Positions 28,296 to 42,125 of a stretch of DNA of 64,000 nt are shown in pieces; position 1 is the stretch's first letter; each line of letters begins with the position of its first letter. Under the pieces are notes generated by a model. The model saw only the letters and a list, made by a program, of their open reading frames with translations. It was not told the origin of the DNA and did not search any database. The translations under genes were made by a program, and so were the position numbers. Location of the stretch: positions 124,001-188,000 of the forward strand of contig NZ_WQLB01000004.1 of assembly GCF_009755355.1 (NCBI RefSeq). The letters run 5' to 3'. The DNA is from Deinococcus arboris (GTDB lineage: Bacteria > Deinococcota > Deinococci > Deinococcales > Deinococcaceae).

Positions 28296-29429
28296 ATGAG
28301 CTTGGTTGTACTGGCAACGGGAGGCACCGGGGGACACATCTATCCGGCGGTGGCCACGGCGCGCGACCTGGCGGCGCGCGGGCACGAGACGTTGCTGCTG
28401 GGCCAGCGCGGCGGCATGGAAGAGCGGGTGGCCGCCGAACAGGGGCTGGCCTTTGAAGGCGTGGACGCCGGCAAACTGGCGCGCAGCGGGCAGGGCCGCC
28501 CTGACCCCCGCGAACTGCTGCGCGCCGGGCAGGGGGTCTTGCAGGCCAGGATGGTGCTGGCCCGGCTGCGGCCCAGCGCGGTGGTGGGGTTTGGCGGTTT
28601 TGCCAGCCTGCCCGGCGTGCTGGCCGCCCAGAGTCTGGGGCTGCCCACCGTGCTGCACGAGCAGAACGCCCGTCTGGGCCTGACCCAGCGCCTCGCCGTG
28701 GGCCGCGCCCGCGCGGTGGGCACCGTGTACGAGCGCGTGCTGGGCCTGGACCCCGCCCGCGCCACCCTGGTCGGCATGCCAGTGCGCGAAGAGCGTCTGC
28801 CCCGCGCCGAGGCCCTTTCGCGCCTGGGGCTGCAAGACGGCCCCCTGACCCTGTTCATCATGGGCGGGTCGCAGGGGTCGCTGTTCTTAAACAACAGCGT
28901 GCCGGACACCCTGCAGAACATCCTGGGACAGGAGGGACTGCTGCCCGAAGACACGGGGGGCGGCCTGGTCAACCTGGATTTCACTGGCCAGAGAGGACGC
29001 GCCGTACAGGTGCTGCATTCCACCGGGCCGCGCTGGCTCTCGGAGGTCGGGCCGCGTGTCCGGGGCCTAGACTGGTACAAGGCCGCCGGCTACGTGGACG
29101 CCGTGGCCGCGTGGTCGGTGGCCGACCTGGCCATTACCCGCGCGGGCACCAGCACCCTGGCCGAGGCCGCCTTTCACGGGGTGCCGCTGGTGATGGTGCC
29201 GCTGCCCGAGTCCTCAGAAAATCACCAGTACCACAACGCCCTGGCCGTGCAGACGGCTGGAGCCGGGCGCGTGGTCGAGCAAAAGAGCGTGCCAGAAACC
29301 CTGGGACAGGCGGTGTTAGAGTGTGCCTCAGCGGGGACGCGCGCCTCCATGAGTGGAGCGGCCCGCCAGCGTGCCCAGCCGGGCGCAGCGGGGCAGTTTG
29401 CGTCCCTGATCGAACGGCACCTGCGTTAA
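28296..29429 (+). CDS. murG: UDP-N-acetylglucosamine--undecaprenyl-PP-MurNAc-pentapeptide transferase
   Basis: A 377-residue glycosyltransferase that makes lipid II from lipid I on the inner face of the membrane. It has the N-terminal glycine loop (ATGGTGGHIYPAVA), VVGFGGFASLPGVLAA, the acceptor-site HEQNARLGL and the UDP-GlcNAc site ITRAGTSTLAEAAFHGVPLVMVPLPESSENHQYHNAL near the C-terminus. A segment of about 20 residues (LGQEGLLPEDTGGGLVNLDFTGQRG) before VQVLHSTGP looks longer than in E. coli. It opens the murG-murC-murB-ftsQ-ftsA-ftsZ cluster. Start fixed by TACACT and by the family N-terminus. Confidence 0.95.
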   Translation: MSLVVLATGGTGGHIYPAVATARDLAARGHETLLLGQRGGMEERVAAEQGLAFEGVDAGKLARSGQGRPDPRELLRAGQGVLQARMVLARLRPSAVVGFGGFASLPGVLAAQSLGLPTVLHEQNARLGLTQRLAVGRARAVGTVYERVLGLDPARATLVGMPVREERLPRAEALSRLGLQDGPLTLFIMGGSQGSLFLNNSVPDTLQNILGQEGLLPEDTGGGLVNLDFTGQRGRAVQVLHSTGPRWLSEVGPRVRGLDWYKAAGYVDAVAAWSVADLAITRAGTSTLAEAAFHGVPLVMVPLPESSENHQYHNALAVQTAGAGRVVEQKSVPETLGQAVLECASAGTRASMSGAARQRAQPGAAGQFASLIERHLR

Positions 29430-29445
29430 GGGCCCCTCCCCTCCC

Positions 29446-30879
29446 ATGACTGACCACGCTCTTCCCATCCCCCCGCCCGGCCCCGCCGAGGCGTTTCAAG
29501 CGGCCTCCCCTTCCCTCCACTACCACCTGATGGGCATCGGCGGCATCGGCATGAGTGCCTTTGCCCGCCTGCTCGCGGCGCAGGGCCACCGCGTCAGCGG
29601 CTGCGACGAGGCTGTTACCGACCTGACGGCCCGGCTGGGCGCCGAGGGCGTGCCGGTCGCGGCCGGACACGCCGCCGCCCACATCACGGACGCCCCTTAC
29701 GGCCCCGTGGACATCCTGGTGGCTTCGGAAGCCGTACCCAAAACCCACCCGGAACTGCTGGCCGCGCGCGCCGCTGGCGTGGCGGTGCGCCCGCGCATGG
29801 CGCTGCTGGACGACCTTTTGCGCACCGGGCCCAGTGTGGGGGTGATCGGCACACACGGCAAGACCACCACGACCAGCATGATCGCCGTGGCCCTGACCGG
29901 GGCCGGCCTGGACCCCTCTGCGTTCGTGGGCGGCATCGTGCCGGAGTTCGGCAGCAACGCCCGGCTGGGGCGCGGCCCGTTCGTGGCCGAGGTAGACGAG
30001 TCCGACAAGGGCTTTGCCGCGCTGGGCGCAGGCACCGCCGTGTTTACCAACGCCGAGGACGACCATGTGGGCGGCTCCCAGGCCACTTACTGGGAAACTG
30101 TAGAAGAGCAGCACGCGGCCTTTGCGCGCTTTGTGGCGCAGTCGGGCCGCGTGCTGCTGTGCGCCGACTGGCCTGGTCTGGACGCCCTGTGCAGCGGTGC
30201 CCGCGAGCAGCTCAGCTACGGCCAGGCCGAGGGCGCCGACTACCGCGCCGAAGGGCTGCAACCCGACGCCGAGGGCACCAGTTTTGCGGTGGTCTACCGG
30301 GGGCAGCCGCTGGTGAACGCGCGCGTGGCCCTGCCCGGCACCCACAACGTCCTGAACGCGCTGGCTGCGCTGGCGGTCGTGCATCTGCACGGCGGCGACC
30401 TGGCGCTGGCGGCCGCCGCGCTGGCTGACTTCCGGGGGCCTGGGCGGCGCTGGCAGCGCATCGGCGAACTGAACGGCGCCCTGGTGATTGATGACTACGC
30501 CCACAACGCCACCAAGGTCGCCGCCGCCGTGCAGGCCGCGCGGCAGACCGGGCGGCGGGTGCGGGTGGTCTTTCAGCCGCACCGTTACCTGCGCACCCAG
30601 CAGTCCTGGCCCCGCCTGGCCGACGCCCTGATGGACGCCGACGAGGTGCTGCTGCTGGATATTGCCGCCGCCAGTGAGGCGCCCATTCCCGGTATTCACG
30701 CCACCCTGATTTCTGGGCGAATGGCCGACAACGGCCACGCGGGCGTGCGCTACCTGCCTGACCGCGCCGAGGTGCTGCGCGTGCTGCGCGAGACAGCCAG
30801 CCGCGAAGACGTGATCGTCACGATGGGCGCGGGGGATGTATGGACCCTGGCGCGCGACCTCGTGGGCGGCGCGGCGTGA
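29446..30879 (+). CDS. murC: UDP-N-acetylmuramate--L-alanine ligase
   Basis: A 477-residue cytosolic ligase that adds the first amino acid of the peptidoglycan stem. Domain 1 has HLMGIGGIGMSAFARLL, the central domain the ATP loop GVIGTHGKTTTTSMIAVAL and EVDESDKGF, followed by NAEDDHVG, and the C-terminal domain has IDDYAHNATKVAAAV and FQPHRYLRTQ. A short N-terminal extension (about 20 Pro/Ala-rich residues) precedes domain 1. It follows murG by 16 bp and overlaps murB by 4 bp. Confidence 0.96.
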   Translation: MTDHALPIPPPGPAEAFQAASPSLHYHLMGIGGIGMSAFARLLAAQGHRVSGCDEAVTDLTARLGAEGVPVAAGHAAAHITDAPYGPVDILVASEAVPKTHPELLAARAAGVAVRPRMALLDDLLRTGPSVGVIGTHGKTTTTSMIAVALTGAGLDPSAFVGGIVPEFGSNARLGRGPFVAEVDESDKGFAALGAGTAVFTNAEDDHVGGSQATYWETVEEQHAAFARFVAQSGRVLLCADWPGLDALCSGAREQLSYGQAEGADYRAEGLQPDAEGTSFAVVYRGQPLVNARVALPGTHNVLNALAALAVVHLHGGDLALAAAALADFRGPGRRWQRIGELNGALVIDDYAHNATKVAAAVQAARQTGRRVRVVFQPHRYLRTQQSWPRLADALMDADEVLLLDIAAASEAPIPGIHATLISGRMADNGHAGVRYLPDRAEVLRVLRETASREDVIVTMGAGDVWTLARDLVGGAA

Positions 30880-31756
30880 CCGCCGCAGTCAGCCGCAGCG
30901 GCACGCGGGTTGAAAGGCTGCCGCTCTCGCGGTTTACCACCCTGGGCGTGGGCGGCGAGGCCGAGGTCTGGTTCGTGACTTCTCATGACGCCCTGGCCGA
31001 GGCCATGGAGCGCCCCTACCGAATTCTGGGCGGCGGCAGCAATCTGGTCATTGCGGACGCCGGGGTGCCCGAGCGCGTGCTGCGTCTCTCCGGCCCCCTG
31101 GCCGAACGTGACCTGACGCCCGACCCCTTGCTCAGCACCCCGGCGCGCGTCGTCACTGGCTGGGTGGGCGGCGGCGTCCCCCTGCCAGGCCTGGTGCGGC
31201 AGCTGCAGAAACTGGGCCTGAGCGGCCTGGAAGGCACGGTGGGTATTCCGGCGCAGGTGGGCGGGGCCGTGTGGATGAACGCCGGCACCCGGTACGGCGA
31301 GATGTTTGACGGCCTGCACACCATCGAGCTGGTCACGCCTGAAGGCACGCGGCAGGTCACGCCAGACGACTTGCCCTGGGGCTACCGCCAGAGCGGGATT
31401 CCCCGGAACCATGTGGTCAGCCGCGTGCGCTTGGCCCTGACGGTCAGCACGCCGGACGCTGTGCTGGCCAAGATGGACTTTGCCGATCAGGCCCGCAGGG
31501 GGCAGCCCAAGATGAAAACGCCGGGCTGCGCCTTCAAGAACCCTGGCGGGGTCAGCGCGGGTCAACTGATTGACGAGGCAGGCCTGAAAGGAACGCGCAT
31601 CGGCAACGCCCTGATTGCCCCGGAACACGCCAACTTCATTGTCAATCTGGGGGGGGCGACGGCGGCAGACGTTCACGCGCTGCTGGACACCGTCCGGGCG
31701 CGCGTGAAGGTGCCCCTGGAACTGGAATACGAGCTGTGGCCAGGGCAGGCTGAGCC

Positions 31757-31760
<4 letters not shown>
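30876..31760 (+). CDS. murB: UDP-N-acetylenolpyruvoylglucosamine reductase
   Basis: A 294-residue FAD enzyme that reduces UDP-GlcNAc-enolpyruvate to UDP-MurNAc. Visible are the FAD-binding ILGGGSNLVIADAG, GLEGTVGIPAQVGGAVWMNAGTRYGEM, the Tyr-Arg pair in WGYRQSGIP and the catalytic-serine region near KTPGCAFKNPGGVSAGQLIDEAGLKG, given in part. The missing Tyr loop marks a type II enzyme. The GTG start overlaps the murC stop (GTGA) and the stop overlaps the ftsQ start. Confidence 0.95.
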
Positions 31761-33840
<2,080 letters not shown>

Positions 33841-33846
33841 AGCGGA

Positions 33847-33875
33847 GCGGGGGCCAGCCAGACTGCGGCCCCCGC
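33847..33875 (+). terminator. Hairpin between ftsA and ftsZ
   Basis: GCGGGGGCC pairs perfectly with GGCCCCCGC across an 11-nt loop, 6 bp after the ftsA stop. No T run follows, so it may pause, process or partly terminate transcripts between ftsA and ftsZ. Confidence 0.5.
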
Positions 33876-33905
33876 TGCCCTGACTTCCCCGCCAGACGGG
33901 TGCGC

Positions 33906-33911
33906 TACACT
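33906..33911 (+). promoter_or_regulatory. Possible -10 element (TACACT) of an ftsZ-specific promoter
   Basis: TACACT lies 62 nt before the ftsZ start, giving a normal leader with AAGGAG. A convincing -35 is not visible (CTGACT at 33880 is 20 nt away). Confidence 0.35.
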
Positions 33912-33962
33912 GCGCGGCAGTGCCTCTGGGCTGTGCCCCCCGTGGGCCCGGCGCCAGACCGG

Positions 33963-35038
<1,076 letters not shown>

Positions 35039-35054
35039 GGAAAGGCAGACAAGA

Positions 35055-35087
35055 TGAGGCACCTCTCCGGGGGTGCTTTTTTGTCAA
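35055..35087 (+). terminator. Terminator after ftsZ
   Basis: GGCACC and GGGTGCTT around TCTCCGG form a short stem followed by TTTTTTG, about 20 bp after the ftsZ stop. Confidence 0.6.
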
Positions 35088-35119
35088 AGACTGTGGGCAC
35101 CCGTGGCGCCGTCCATCTC

Positions 35120-35626
35120 ATGGCGAAAGTTGACCTCACGCATCCCGAACAACGGGTCATTGGCGAGGTGCTGCAAGCGTTCGCTTGTGGTGACTTCGTC
35201 CCTGCCGACCTCATGCATACCCTGCTGGGCTACGGCCCACAAGAACTTCAGGCACTCTCCGACTGCTGGGGAACAGTCCACTGGTCGGAGATGCCTCATG
35301 AATACATCTGGTTGGTGGGGGCGGTGTTCGATGCCTTGTGCGTTTATCCCCACGACAACTGGGGCCGCTGGTATCAACATGTGCATGTTCCACCGCAACG
35401 GGCCGAACGGATTTTCGACAAATGGGCTTATACGGATTCCGTTTGTTTCATTGACAAATCGGGAAAACGTCGATTTGCCAACTCCACGTCCGGAACCCGT
35501 TTTTCTCCTTCTCGCTCCGCTCGGATTTCATCGTTTTTGCAAACGATTCAATCGGAGTCTGTATTACCTAGCGGATTCAACCGTTGCTTAATGAAACCGC
35601 TCAGCATCACCTCATCAGTTATCTAA
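35120..35626 (+). CDS. Hypothetical protein whose 3' end is supplied by a repeat element
   Basis: Unrecognised soluble protein starting MAKVDLTHPEQRVIGEVLQAF. The first about 103 codons look native (VPADLMHTLLGYGPQELQAL, WLVGAVFDALCVYPHDNWGRWY, ERIFDKW). From 35430 the frame runs through repeat copy C for 45 codons (Ser/Arg-rich, ...FCNST.. type sequence) and about 20 further codons before a stop. So the element inserted in or just after the original 3' end, in frame. The natural C-terminus may have been lost. The frame also extends upstream to 35054 through the ftsZ terminator, which argues for the ATG at 35120. Confidence 0.55.
   Translation: MAKVDLTHPEQRVIGEVLQAFACGDFVPADLMHTLLGYGPQELQALSDCWGTVHWSEMPHEYIWLVGAVFDALCVYPHDNWGRWYQHVHVPPQRAERIFDKWAYTDSVCFIDKSGKRRFANSTSGTRFSPSRSARISSFLQTIQSESVLPSGFNRCLMKPLSITSSVI
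35430..35564 (+). repeat. Dispersed 135-bp repeat, copy C (inside a reading frame)
   Basis: Same orientation, length and hairpins as copy A, with ends ATACGGATTCCG and CGGAGTCTGTAT. It lies inside the open frame 35120-35626. Confidence 0.8.
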
Positions 35627-35637
35627 GCAAAAACAAG

Positions 35638-35669
35638 CAGTGCGCCGGATAAAAACATCCGGCGCACTG
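35638..35669. terminator. Strong bidirectional terminator
   Basis: A 13-bp perfect stem (CAGTGCGCCGGAT with ATCCGGCGCACTG) and 6-nt A-rich loop, with T-rich flanks on both strands, between two converging genes. Confidence 0.85.
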
Positions 35670-35683
35670 ACTTTTGGCCTGTT

Positions 35684-37609
<1,926 letters not shown>

Positions 37610-37654
37610 ACTGAACCGGATGCAAGTTGGGGTGAAGCGCTTCCGCCAGTCCTC

Positions 37655-37832
37655 ATGCGGACTCCGCTGAATTGCAGCACAGCAAAGACAGGCACTGTCT
37701 GCGCTTCCATATCGCGAAATCCGCATCTGTTCCTGCTCGCTCTCCTACGGAGCTTTTCAAGTCTGCGGCGCAGCTTTCTAAGTCCGCTCGGATTCCACCC
37801 GGCATTCTGCTCGGTTCAATCCGAGTCCGTCT
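37655..37832. repeat. Dispersed repeat, copy G (long, divergent)
   Basis: Begins ATGCGGACTCCG and ends CCGAGTCCGTCT, like the termini of copies A-C, but is about 178 bp. The middle carries CTACGGAGCTTTTCAAGTCTGC, a block shared with copies D and F and absent from A-C. Confidence 0.55.
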
Positions 37833-37927
37833 CAGGCAGCCGGCCGCAGCTTGGAAGGGTGCCGGCCACCCAGCGCCCTCTTCGGACAGGCCCTCACCTT
37901 CCGCTGAAGCTGACAGGCTCCATCCCG

Positions 37928-38575
37928 CTACAGCCGGGCGGCCAGGGCACGGAACAGCGCTGGCGGCTCGGGGGCTCTTCCTCCATTGACCCAGCCACAC
38001 CGCCCGTCGCGCAGCGGCCCCCCCACGCCCACGCCCATCCCATCAGGAAACAGGGCGGTGTAGTCGGGCGGGGCGGTGACGGGCTGGGCGCCGGGCAGGG
38101 CTGTCACCGCCTCAACCTCACCCGCATGCCCAAAGTGCAGGCTGTGGATGCCGTCCGGCGCCTGCCAGGTAAACCTCGCCCCGGTGGGCGCTAGGGGACC
38201 AGGATGAACAATATGTGCCGCGGCCCGCCCAGGGCGCAGCCGCAGAGTAACTTCCAGCGCTTCGCCCAGCAGGCCGAAACTGCCCACAAAGGGGCGGGTG
38301 AGGTCGTAGCCCTGCACATTTTTGACGGTGCGGCCCCCCGCGCGCACGACCCGGCCACTGGGCGCCCGGAAGGTCACGCCCAGCACATCGGCCGCGAAAA
38401 AGAAGGTCTGCCCAAAGCCGCCGCGCGTGACCAGCCCGCCCACGCCACCGGGCAGTTCGGCCGGTGGAAACGGGGGGAACAGGCCAGCCGGCAGCGCCGC
38501 GTATACCTCCAGCAGCAGTGTGTCCCCGCTGACCGTCACGGTCTGGTCGCCCGGCGACAGATCAAGAATGGGCAC
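37928..38575 (-). CDS. glcE: Glycolate oxidase FAD-binding subunit GlcE
   Basis: A 215-residue FAD-binding (PCMH-type) subunit. It keeps the core of the FAD domain ([53 protein letters not shown] in pieces) but is much shorter than E. coli GlcE (about 350 residues), with a reduced C-terminal domain. It follows glcD by 69 bp and starts at GTG with GGAGG 6 nt upstream. With GlcD and GlcF it should form the membrane-associated glycolate oxidase/dehydrogenase. Confidence 0.85.
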   Translation of the reverse strand: MPILDLSPGDQTVTVSGDTLLLEVYAALPAGLFPPFPPAELPGGVGGLVTRGGFGQTFFFAADVLGVTFRAPSGRVVRAGGRTVKNVQGYDLTRPFVGSFGLLGEALEVTLRLRPGRAAAHIVHPGPLAPTGARFTWQAPDGIHSLHFGHAGEVEAVTALPGAQPVTAPPDYTALFPDGMGVGVGGPLRDGRCGWVNGGRAPEPPALFRALAARL

Positions 38576-38644
38576 AGGGCGCCTCCGGTGCCGGGTGGCC
38601 GGAAAAGCGGAGCCGTGACTTCGCGCCTGTCACCCTGCGGGCCC

Positions 38645-40027
38645 TCACGGCAGCACCTTGCCGGGATTCAGGAGGTCGGCCGGGTCCAGTGTGCGTTTCA
38701 CGTCGCGCAGCACATCCAGCGTCACGGGGTCCAGGGCGTCGGTCATAAAGTCGCGTTTCATGGAGCCGATGCCGTGTTCACCGCTCAGCACGCCCCCGTG
38801 CCGCAGAGCCACCAGGGCAATCTGGTGGGCCAGATGATGCACGGCCTCCGCGTCGTCCTGGCGCGGGTCAAAGAGGATGTTGGGGTGCAGGTTGCCGTCG
38901 CCAATGTGCCCAAATTGCACCACCGGAAAGGGGCTGGCGTCGCCCAGCACCCGGATTTCACGGACCACTTCCGGCAGGGCCGAGCGAGGCACGGCGATGT
39001 CCTCGTTCATGCGCTGCGGGCGAATGCGGCCCAGCGCCGGGGACACGCTGCGGCGGGCCTGCCACAGGGCAGCGGCCTCCGCGTCGGTTCCGGCCCGGCG
39101 CACGGTGCCGCCCGCCGCCACACAGGCCTGCTCGACCAGCGCCCTCTCCTCCTCCACCGTTTCCAGGTCGTCGCCGTCGGTATCCACCAAAAGCACGGCC
39201 TCGGCCCCGCGCGGCAGCCCCAGGACGAGATAGTCTTCCACGGCGTTCGTGCAGGCCCGGTCCATAAATTCCAGTTTGCTGGGCACCGCGCCCGCCGCAA
39301 TGGCCTGGCTGACGGCCTCGGCGCAGGCACCGACCTCAGGGAAATGCGCCATCAGGGTGCGGGTGAAGCGGGGCGGCGGCAACAGGCGCAGCGCCGCCTC
39401 GGTCATCAGGCCCAGCGTCCCCTCAGAACCGATCAGGAGGCCCGCCAGATCGTAGGCGTCACGGGTCAGCGTGTGCACCTCGCCGTGCGCGTCCACCACC
39501 TCCAGTCCTTTGACATAGTCGCCACTCACGCCGTACTTGAAGCACATGGGGCCGCCCGCGTTCTCGGCGAGGTTGCCGCCGATGGTGCTGGTCCGGAAAG
39601 ACGCAGGGTCGGGCGGGTAGATCAGGCCGTGGGGCCGCGCGGCGTCGCTGACCGCCAGGGTCACCACGCCGGCCTGCGCGTGGGCTTCGCGGCGCACTGG
39701 GTCAAGGCGCAGGCCGGTCATGCGGGTGAACGAGATCACCAGCGACTCGCGCAGCGGCGCCGCCCCGCCCGACAGGCCACTGGCCGCGCCGCGCCCTACG
39801 ATGGGCACCCCCGCCGCGCGCGCGGCCTTGACGGCCACCACCACATCCGCCGTGCTTTCGGGCAGAACGACGGCCAGCGGCGTCTCACCAAACTGAATCG
39901 CGTCGTAGCGGTAGTTACGCCGCTCGGCCAGAGAGGTCAGGACTTGACGGGGAGCGAGGCGGCGCAGGAGGTCCGTGGTGAGCGGTGAGTGGGCAGTGGT
40001 GTTTGCTCGTTTGCCACTGTCTCTCAC
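38645..40027 (-). CDS. glcD: Glycolate oxidase subunit GlcD
   Basis: A 460-residue flavoprotein of the FAD-linked oxidase/VAO group that oxidises glycolate (or D-lactate) to glyoxylate. The FAD-binding domain has [44 protein letters not shown] (partial) and [15 protein letters not shown]; the C-terminal part has [17 protein letters not shown] and [17 protein letters not shown] with the active-site His and Glu. Its GTG start overlaps the glcF stop (GTGA), so the pair is coupled. Confidence 0.93.
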   Translation of the reverse strand: MRDSGKRANTTAHSPLTTDLLRRLAPRQVLTSLAERRNYRYDAIQFGETPLAVVLPESTADVVVAVKAARAAGVPIVGRGAASGLSGGAAPLRESLVISFTRMTGLRLDPVRREAHAQAGVVTLAVSDAARPHGLIYPPDPASFRTSTIGGNLAENAGGPMCFKYGVSGDYVKGLEVVDAHGEVHTLTRDAYDLAGLLIGSEGTLGLMTEAALRLLPPPRFTRTLMAHFPEVGACAEAVSQAIAAGAVPSKLEFMDRACTNAVEDYLVLGLPRGAEAVLLVDTDGDDLETVEEERALVEQACVAAGGTVRRAGTDAEAAALWQARRSVSPALGRIRPQRMNEDIAVPRSALPEVVREIRVLGDASPFPVVQFGHIGDGNLHPNILFDPRQDDAEAVHHLAHQIALVALRHGGVLSGEHGIGSMKRDFMTDALDPVTLDVLRDVKRTLDPADLLNPGKVLP

Positions 40028-41301
40028 AGCTCCCCCCGGTAGGCCAGGTCGAGCACTTCGACCGTATGCATCACCGGCACGCGGCTGCGTGCGCGGCGAA
40101 CATGGCTCTGAATCTGGGTGTGGCAGCCGATGTTGCCCGACGCAATCAGGTCCGGCTGAACAGAGAGAATATGGTTCGCCTTGCGGGCGCCCAGTTGGCT
40201 GGCCAGCTCCGGCTGTTCCAAGTTGTAGGTTCCGGCGCTGCCGCAGCAGAGGTCACCTTCAGGAACTTCCAGCACACTGACACCCGGAATGAACCGCAGC
40301 AGCGCGCGCGGCGCGGCCCGCACCCCCTGGGCGTGGGCGAGGTGGCAGGCGTCGTGGTAAGCCACCTGCAAGGGCCGTGAGGCCGGCAACGGTGGGGCCA
40401 GGTCACCCGCTTGCAGCAGCTGAAACAGATATTCACTCACATCCATCACCTTGGCGGCAAAGGCGCGCGCCTGGGGCTCATCCGGCTCGCCGTGCAGGAC
40501 CGCCGGGTATTCCTTGAGGCCCGCCCCGCACCCGGCGGCATTGGACAGAATGGCGTCGTATTCGCCGGGGTCAAAGGCCGCGAGGTTGGCCCGGATCAGG
40601 CTCAGGGCCTCCGCACGCGCGCCCGTGTGCAGCGCCGCCGCGCCGCAGCACCCCTGGCCGTCTGGCACCACGACCTCAATGCCGTTCTGGGCCAGCACGC
40701 GCAGGGTCGCCGCATTAAAGTTGGGGGCCAGCGCCTGCTGCGCGCAGCCCACGAGAAAGGCCACCCGGCCGCGCTGCTGGCCCCTGGACCGCGTGACCTT
40801 CGGACTGGGGTGCAGGGCAGGCACACTTTCAGGGAGCAGGTCCAGGGGCGCGCGCAGGGCCGCTGGCAGCGCAGGCGCCAGCGGCTTGGCAAACTGCCCC
40901 ACCCGCGCGGCCAGACTGAACAGTCTGGGCGCGGGGAGCGCCCTGAGAATCGCCCAGCGTTTGCCCCGGTCAAGGGCGCTCCGCTGCCGCTGTGGCTCAC
41001 TCCAGCCGCGAAAGGCCGTGATGAGTTCGCCGTAGGGCACGCCACTGGGGCAGGCGGTCACGCAGCCCTGGCACCCCAGACAGCGGTCCAGATGCGGCGC
41101 GGCGTCGGCCAGCGGCAGCGTGCCTTCCAGCACTTCTTTCATCAGGACGATGCGGCCCCGTGGGCTGTCCATCTCGTCGCCCAGCAGTGTGTAGGTGGGA
41201 CAGGCCGGCAGGCAAAACCCGCAGTGAACACAGGCGTCTACCGCGTGCGCCATGACCTCGCCCTGCCCGCCCAGAGCAGCCACAGGAATCTCGTTGTTCA
41301 A
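40024..41301 (-). CDS. glcF: Glycolate oxidase iron-sulfur subunit GlcF
   Basis: A 425-residue electron-transfer subunit. Two 4Fe-4S motifs lie near the N-terminus ([14 protein letters not shown] and [17 protein letters not shown]), followed by two cysteine-rich CCG domains ([12 protein letters not shown] and [11 protein letters not shown], each with an upstream partner such as [10 protein letters not shown]). It passes electrons from GlcD/GlcE to the membrane quinone pool. The start is TTG, with no Shine-Dalgarno; instead a five-codon leaderless mini-ORF ends in a TGA that overlaps it (TTGA). Confidence 0.93.
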   Translation of the reverse strand: MNNEIPVAALGGQGEVMAHAVDACVHCGFCLPACPTYTLLGDEMDSPRGRIVLMKEVLEGTLPLADAAPHLDRCLGCQGCVTACPSGVPYGELITAFRGWSEPQRQRSALDRGKRWAILRALPAPRLFSLAARVGQFAKPLAPALPAALRAPLDLLPESVPALHPSPKVTRSRGQQRGRVAFLVGCAQQALAPNFNAATLRVLAQNGIEVVVPDGQGCCGAAALHTGARAEALSLIRANLAAFDPGEYDAILSNAAGCGAGLKEYPAVLHGEPDEPQARAFAAKVMDVSEYLFQLLQAGDLAPPLPASRPLQVAYHDACHLAHAQGVRAAPRALLRFIPGVSVLEVPEGDLCCGSAGTYNLEQPELASQLGARKANHILSVQPDLIASGNIGCHTQIQSHVRRARSRVPVMHTVEVLDLAYRGEL

Positions 41302-41315
41302 GCGGCGGCCCTCAT
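41298..41315 (-). CDS. Leaderless mini-ORF coupled to glcF
   Basis: A five-codon frame (MRAAA) whose ATG lies 7 nt after a TATCCT -10-like hexamer and whose TGA overlaps the TTG start of glcF. It gives the operon an efficient leaderless entry site despite the weak start. The same layout occurs at trpC, with the same hexamer and spacing. No expression evidence is available. Confidence 0.5.
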   Translation of the reverse strand: MRAAA

Positions 41316-41322
41316 GCGCCCC

Positions 41323-41328
41323 AGGATA
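41323..41328 (-). promoter_or_regulatory. -10 element (TATCCT) of the glc operon
   Basis: TATCCT on the minus strand, 7 nt before the ATG of the mini-ORF that leads into glcF. Confidence 0.5.
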
Positions 41329-41358
41329 GGGGGCGGGGCGGGGCGGCGGAGAAGACGG

Positions 41359-41939
41359 CTAGGTGTGCCGGGAGGCTGAACCGGGCCTGTTCTTATCTCC
41401 TAGCCAGCTCAGCACGGCCTGCGCAGTCTGCGCCGGGGTGTGGTGGATGGTTTCCAGCATTTGCCCCGGCCAGAGAGCTTGAGGACCTGTCTGCCACTGC
41501 TCCCAGCGCATCCCGTCCCAGCCGCCTTGCATCAGAACGTCGAGCCGCCAGTCGGCAAACGTCCGATGCAACCGCAGCCAGGCCCCCCAATTCAAGGTCT
41601 CCTGCGTAGCTTGGGCGTCGCCCCGCGCCCGCAGACGGCGCATCCGCTCGGGGTCGACCACGTCCAGCAGCAAGTGATGAATCCGCGTGAAGGCGGCGGC
41701 ACTGGACGCCGCCAGAATCTCGCCCAGTGAGCACGGCCCAGGAGGCCGAAGGACCGGCCACTCTGCACCGCGGTCTTAAGCCAGCTCCCCGTCAGTGCCT
41801 GGCGCTCCCGTTTGCCGCCCGCCACCCAGCGTTCATCGAAGTCGTGCCACGGCACCTCGGGAACCAATGACTTCCGAAGAGGCAGCAGGGTGGTTTTTCT
41901 CGACCCAGAGGCGCCCGCAATGGCAATCAGCAGGGTCAA
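41359..41939 (-). pseudogene. Frameshifted P-loop kinase-like gene
   Basis: The first part (from 41939) reads MTLLIAIAGASGSRKTTLLPL, a Walker A-like loop in which the last Gly is Arg (GASGSRKT), then WHDFDERWVAGGKRERQALTGSWLKTAV. Near 41740-41775 the sense moves to another frame, which continues SLGEILAASSAAAFTRIHHLLLDVVDPERMRRLRARGDAQ and ends ...SWLGDKNRPGS (shown in parts). Together they resemble an AAA_17/AAA_33-type nucleotide kinase of about 190 residues. A frameshift plus a damaged Walker A makes a decayed gene likely; a sequencing error would explain only the frameshift. Confidence 0.6.
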
Positions 41940-42125
41940 GCTGCCTGCTCATAGTATCCGCGTTCTGGCGCAGGCGAAGCGCCGCCGAACTAAACGCCTA
42001 GCCACGTCGCCCGGCTTGTTCAGGGTCTAGCGCCGCCTCGCCCATCGTCTGCCTTCAGTCGCAGTCCCCTCTGACCGTAACCAGACGCGCCATTTCCTGC
42101 GGCCCTGCGGCGCACACTCGGCCTC

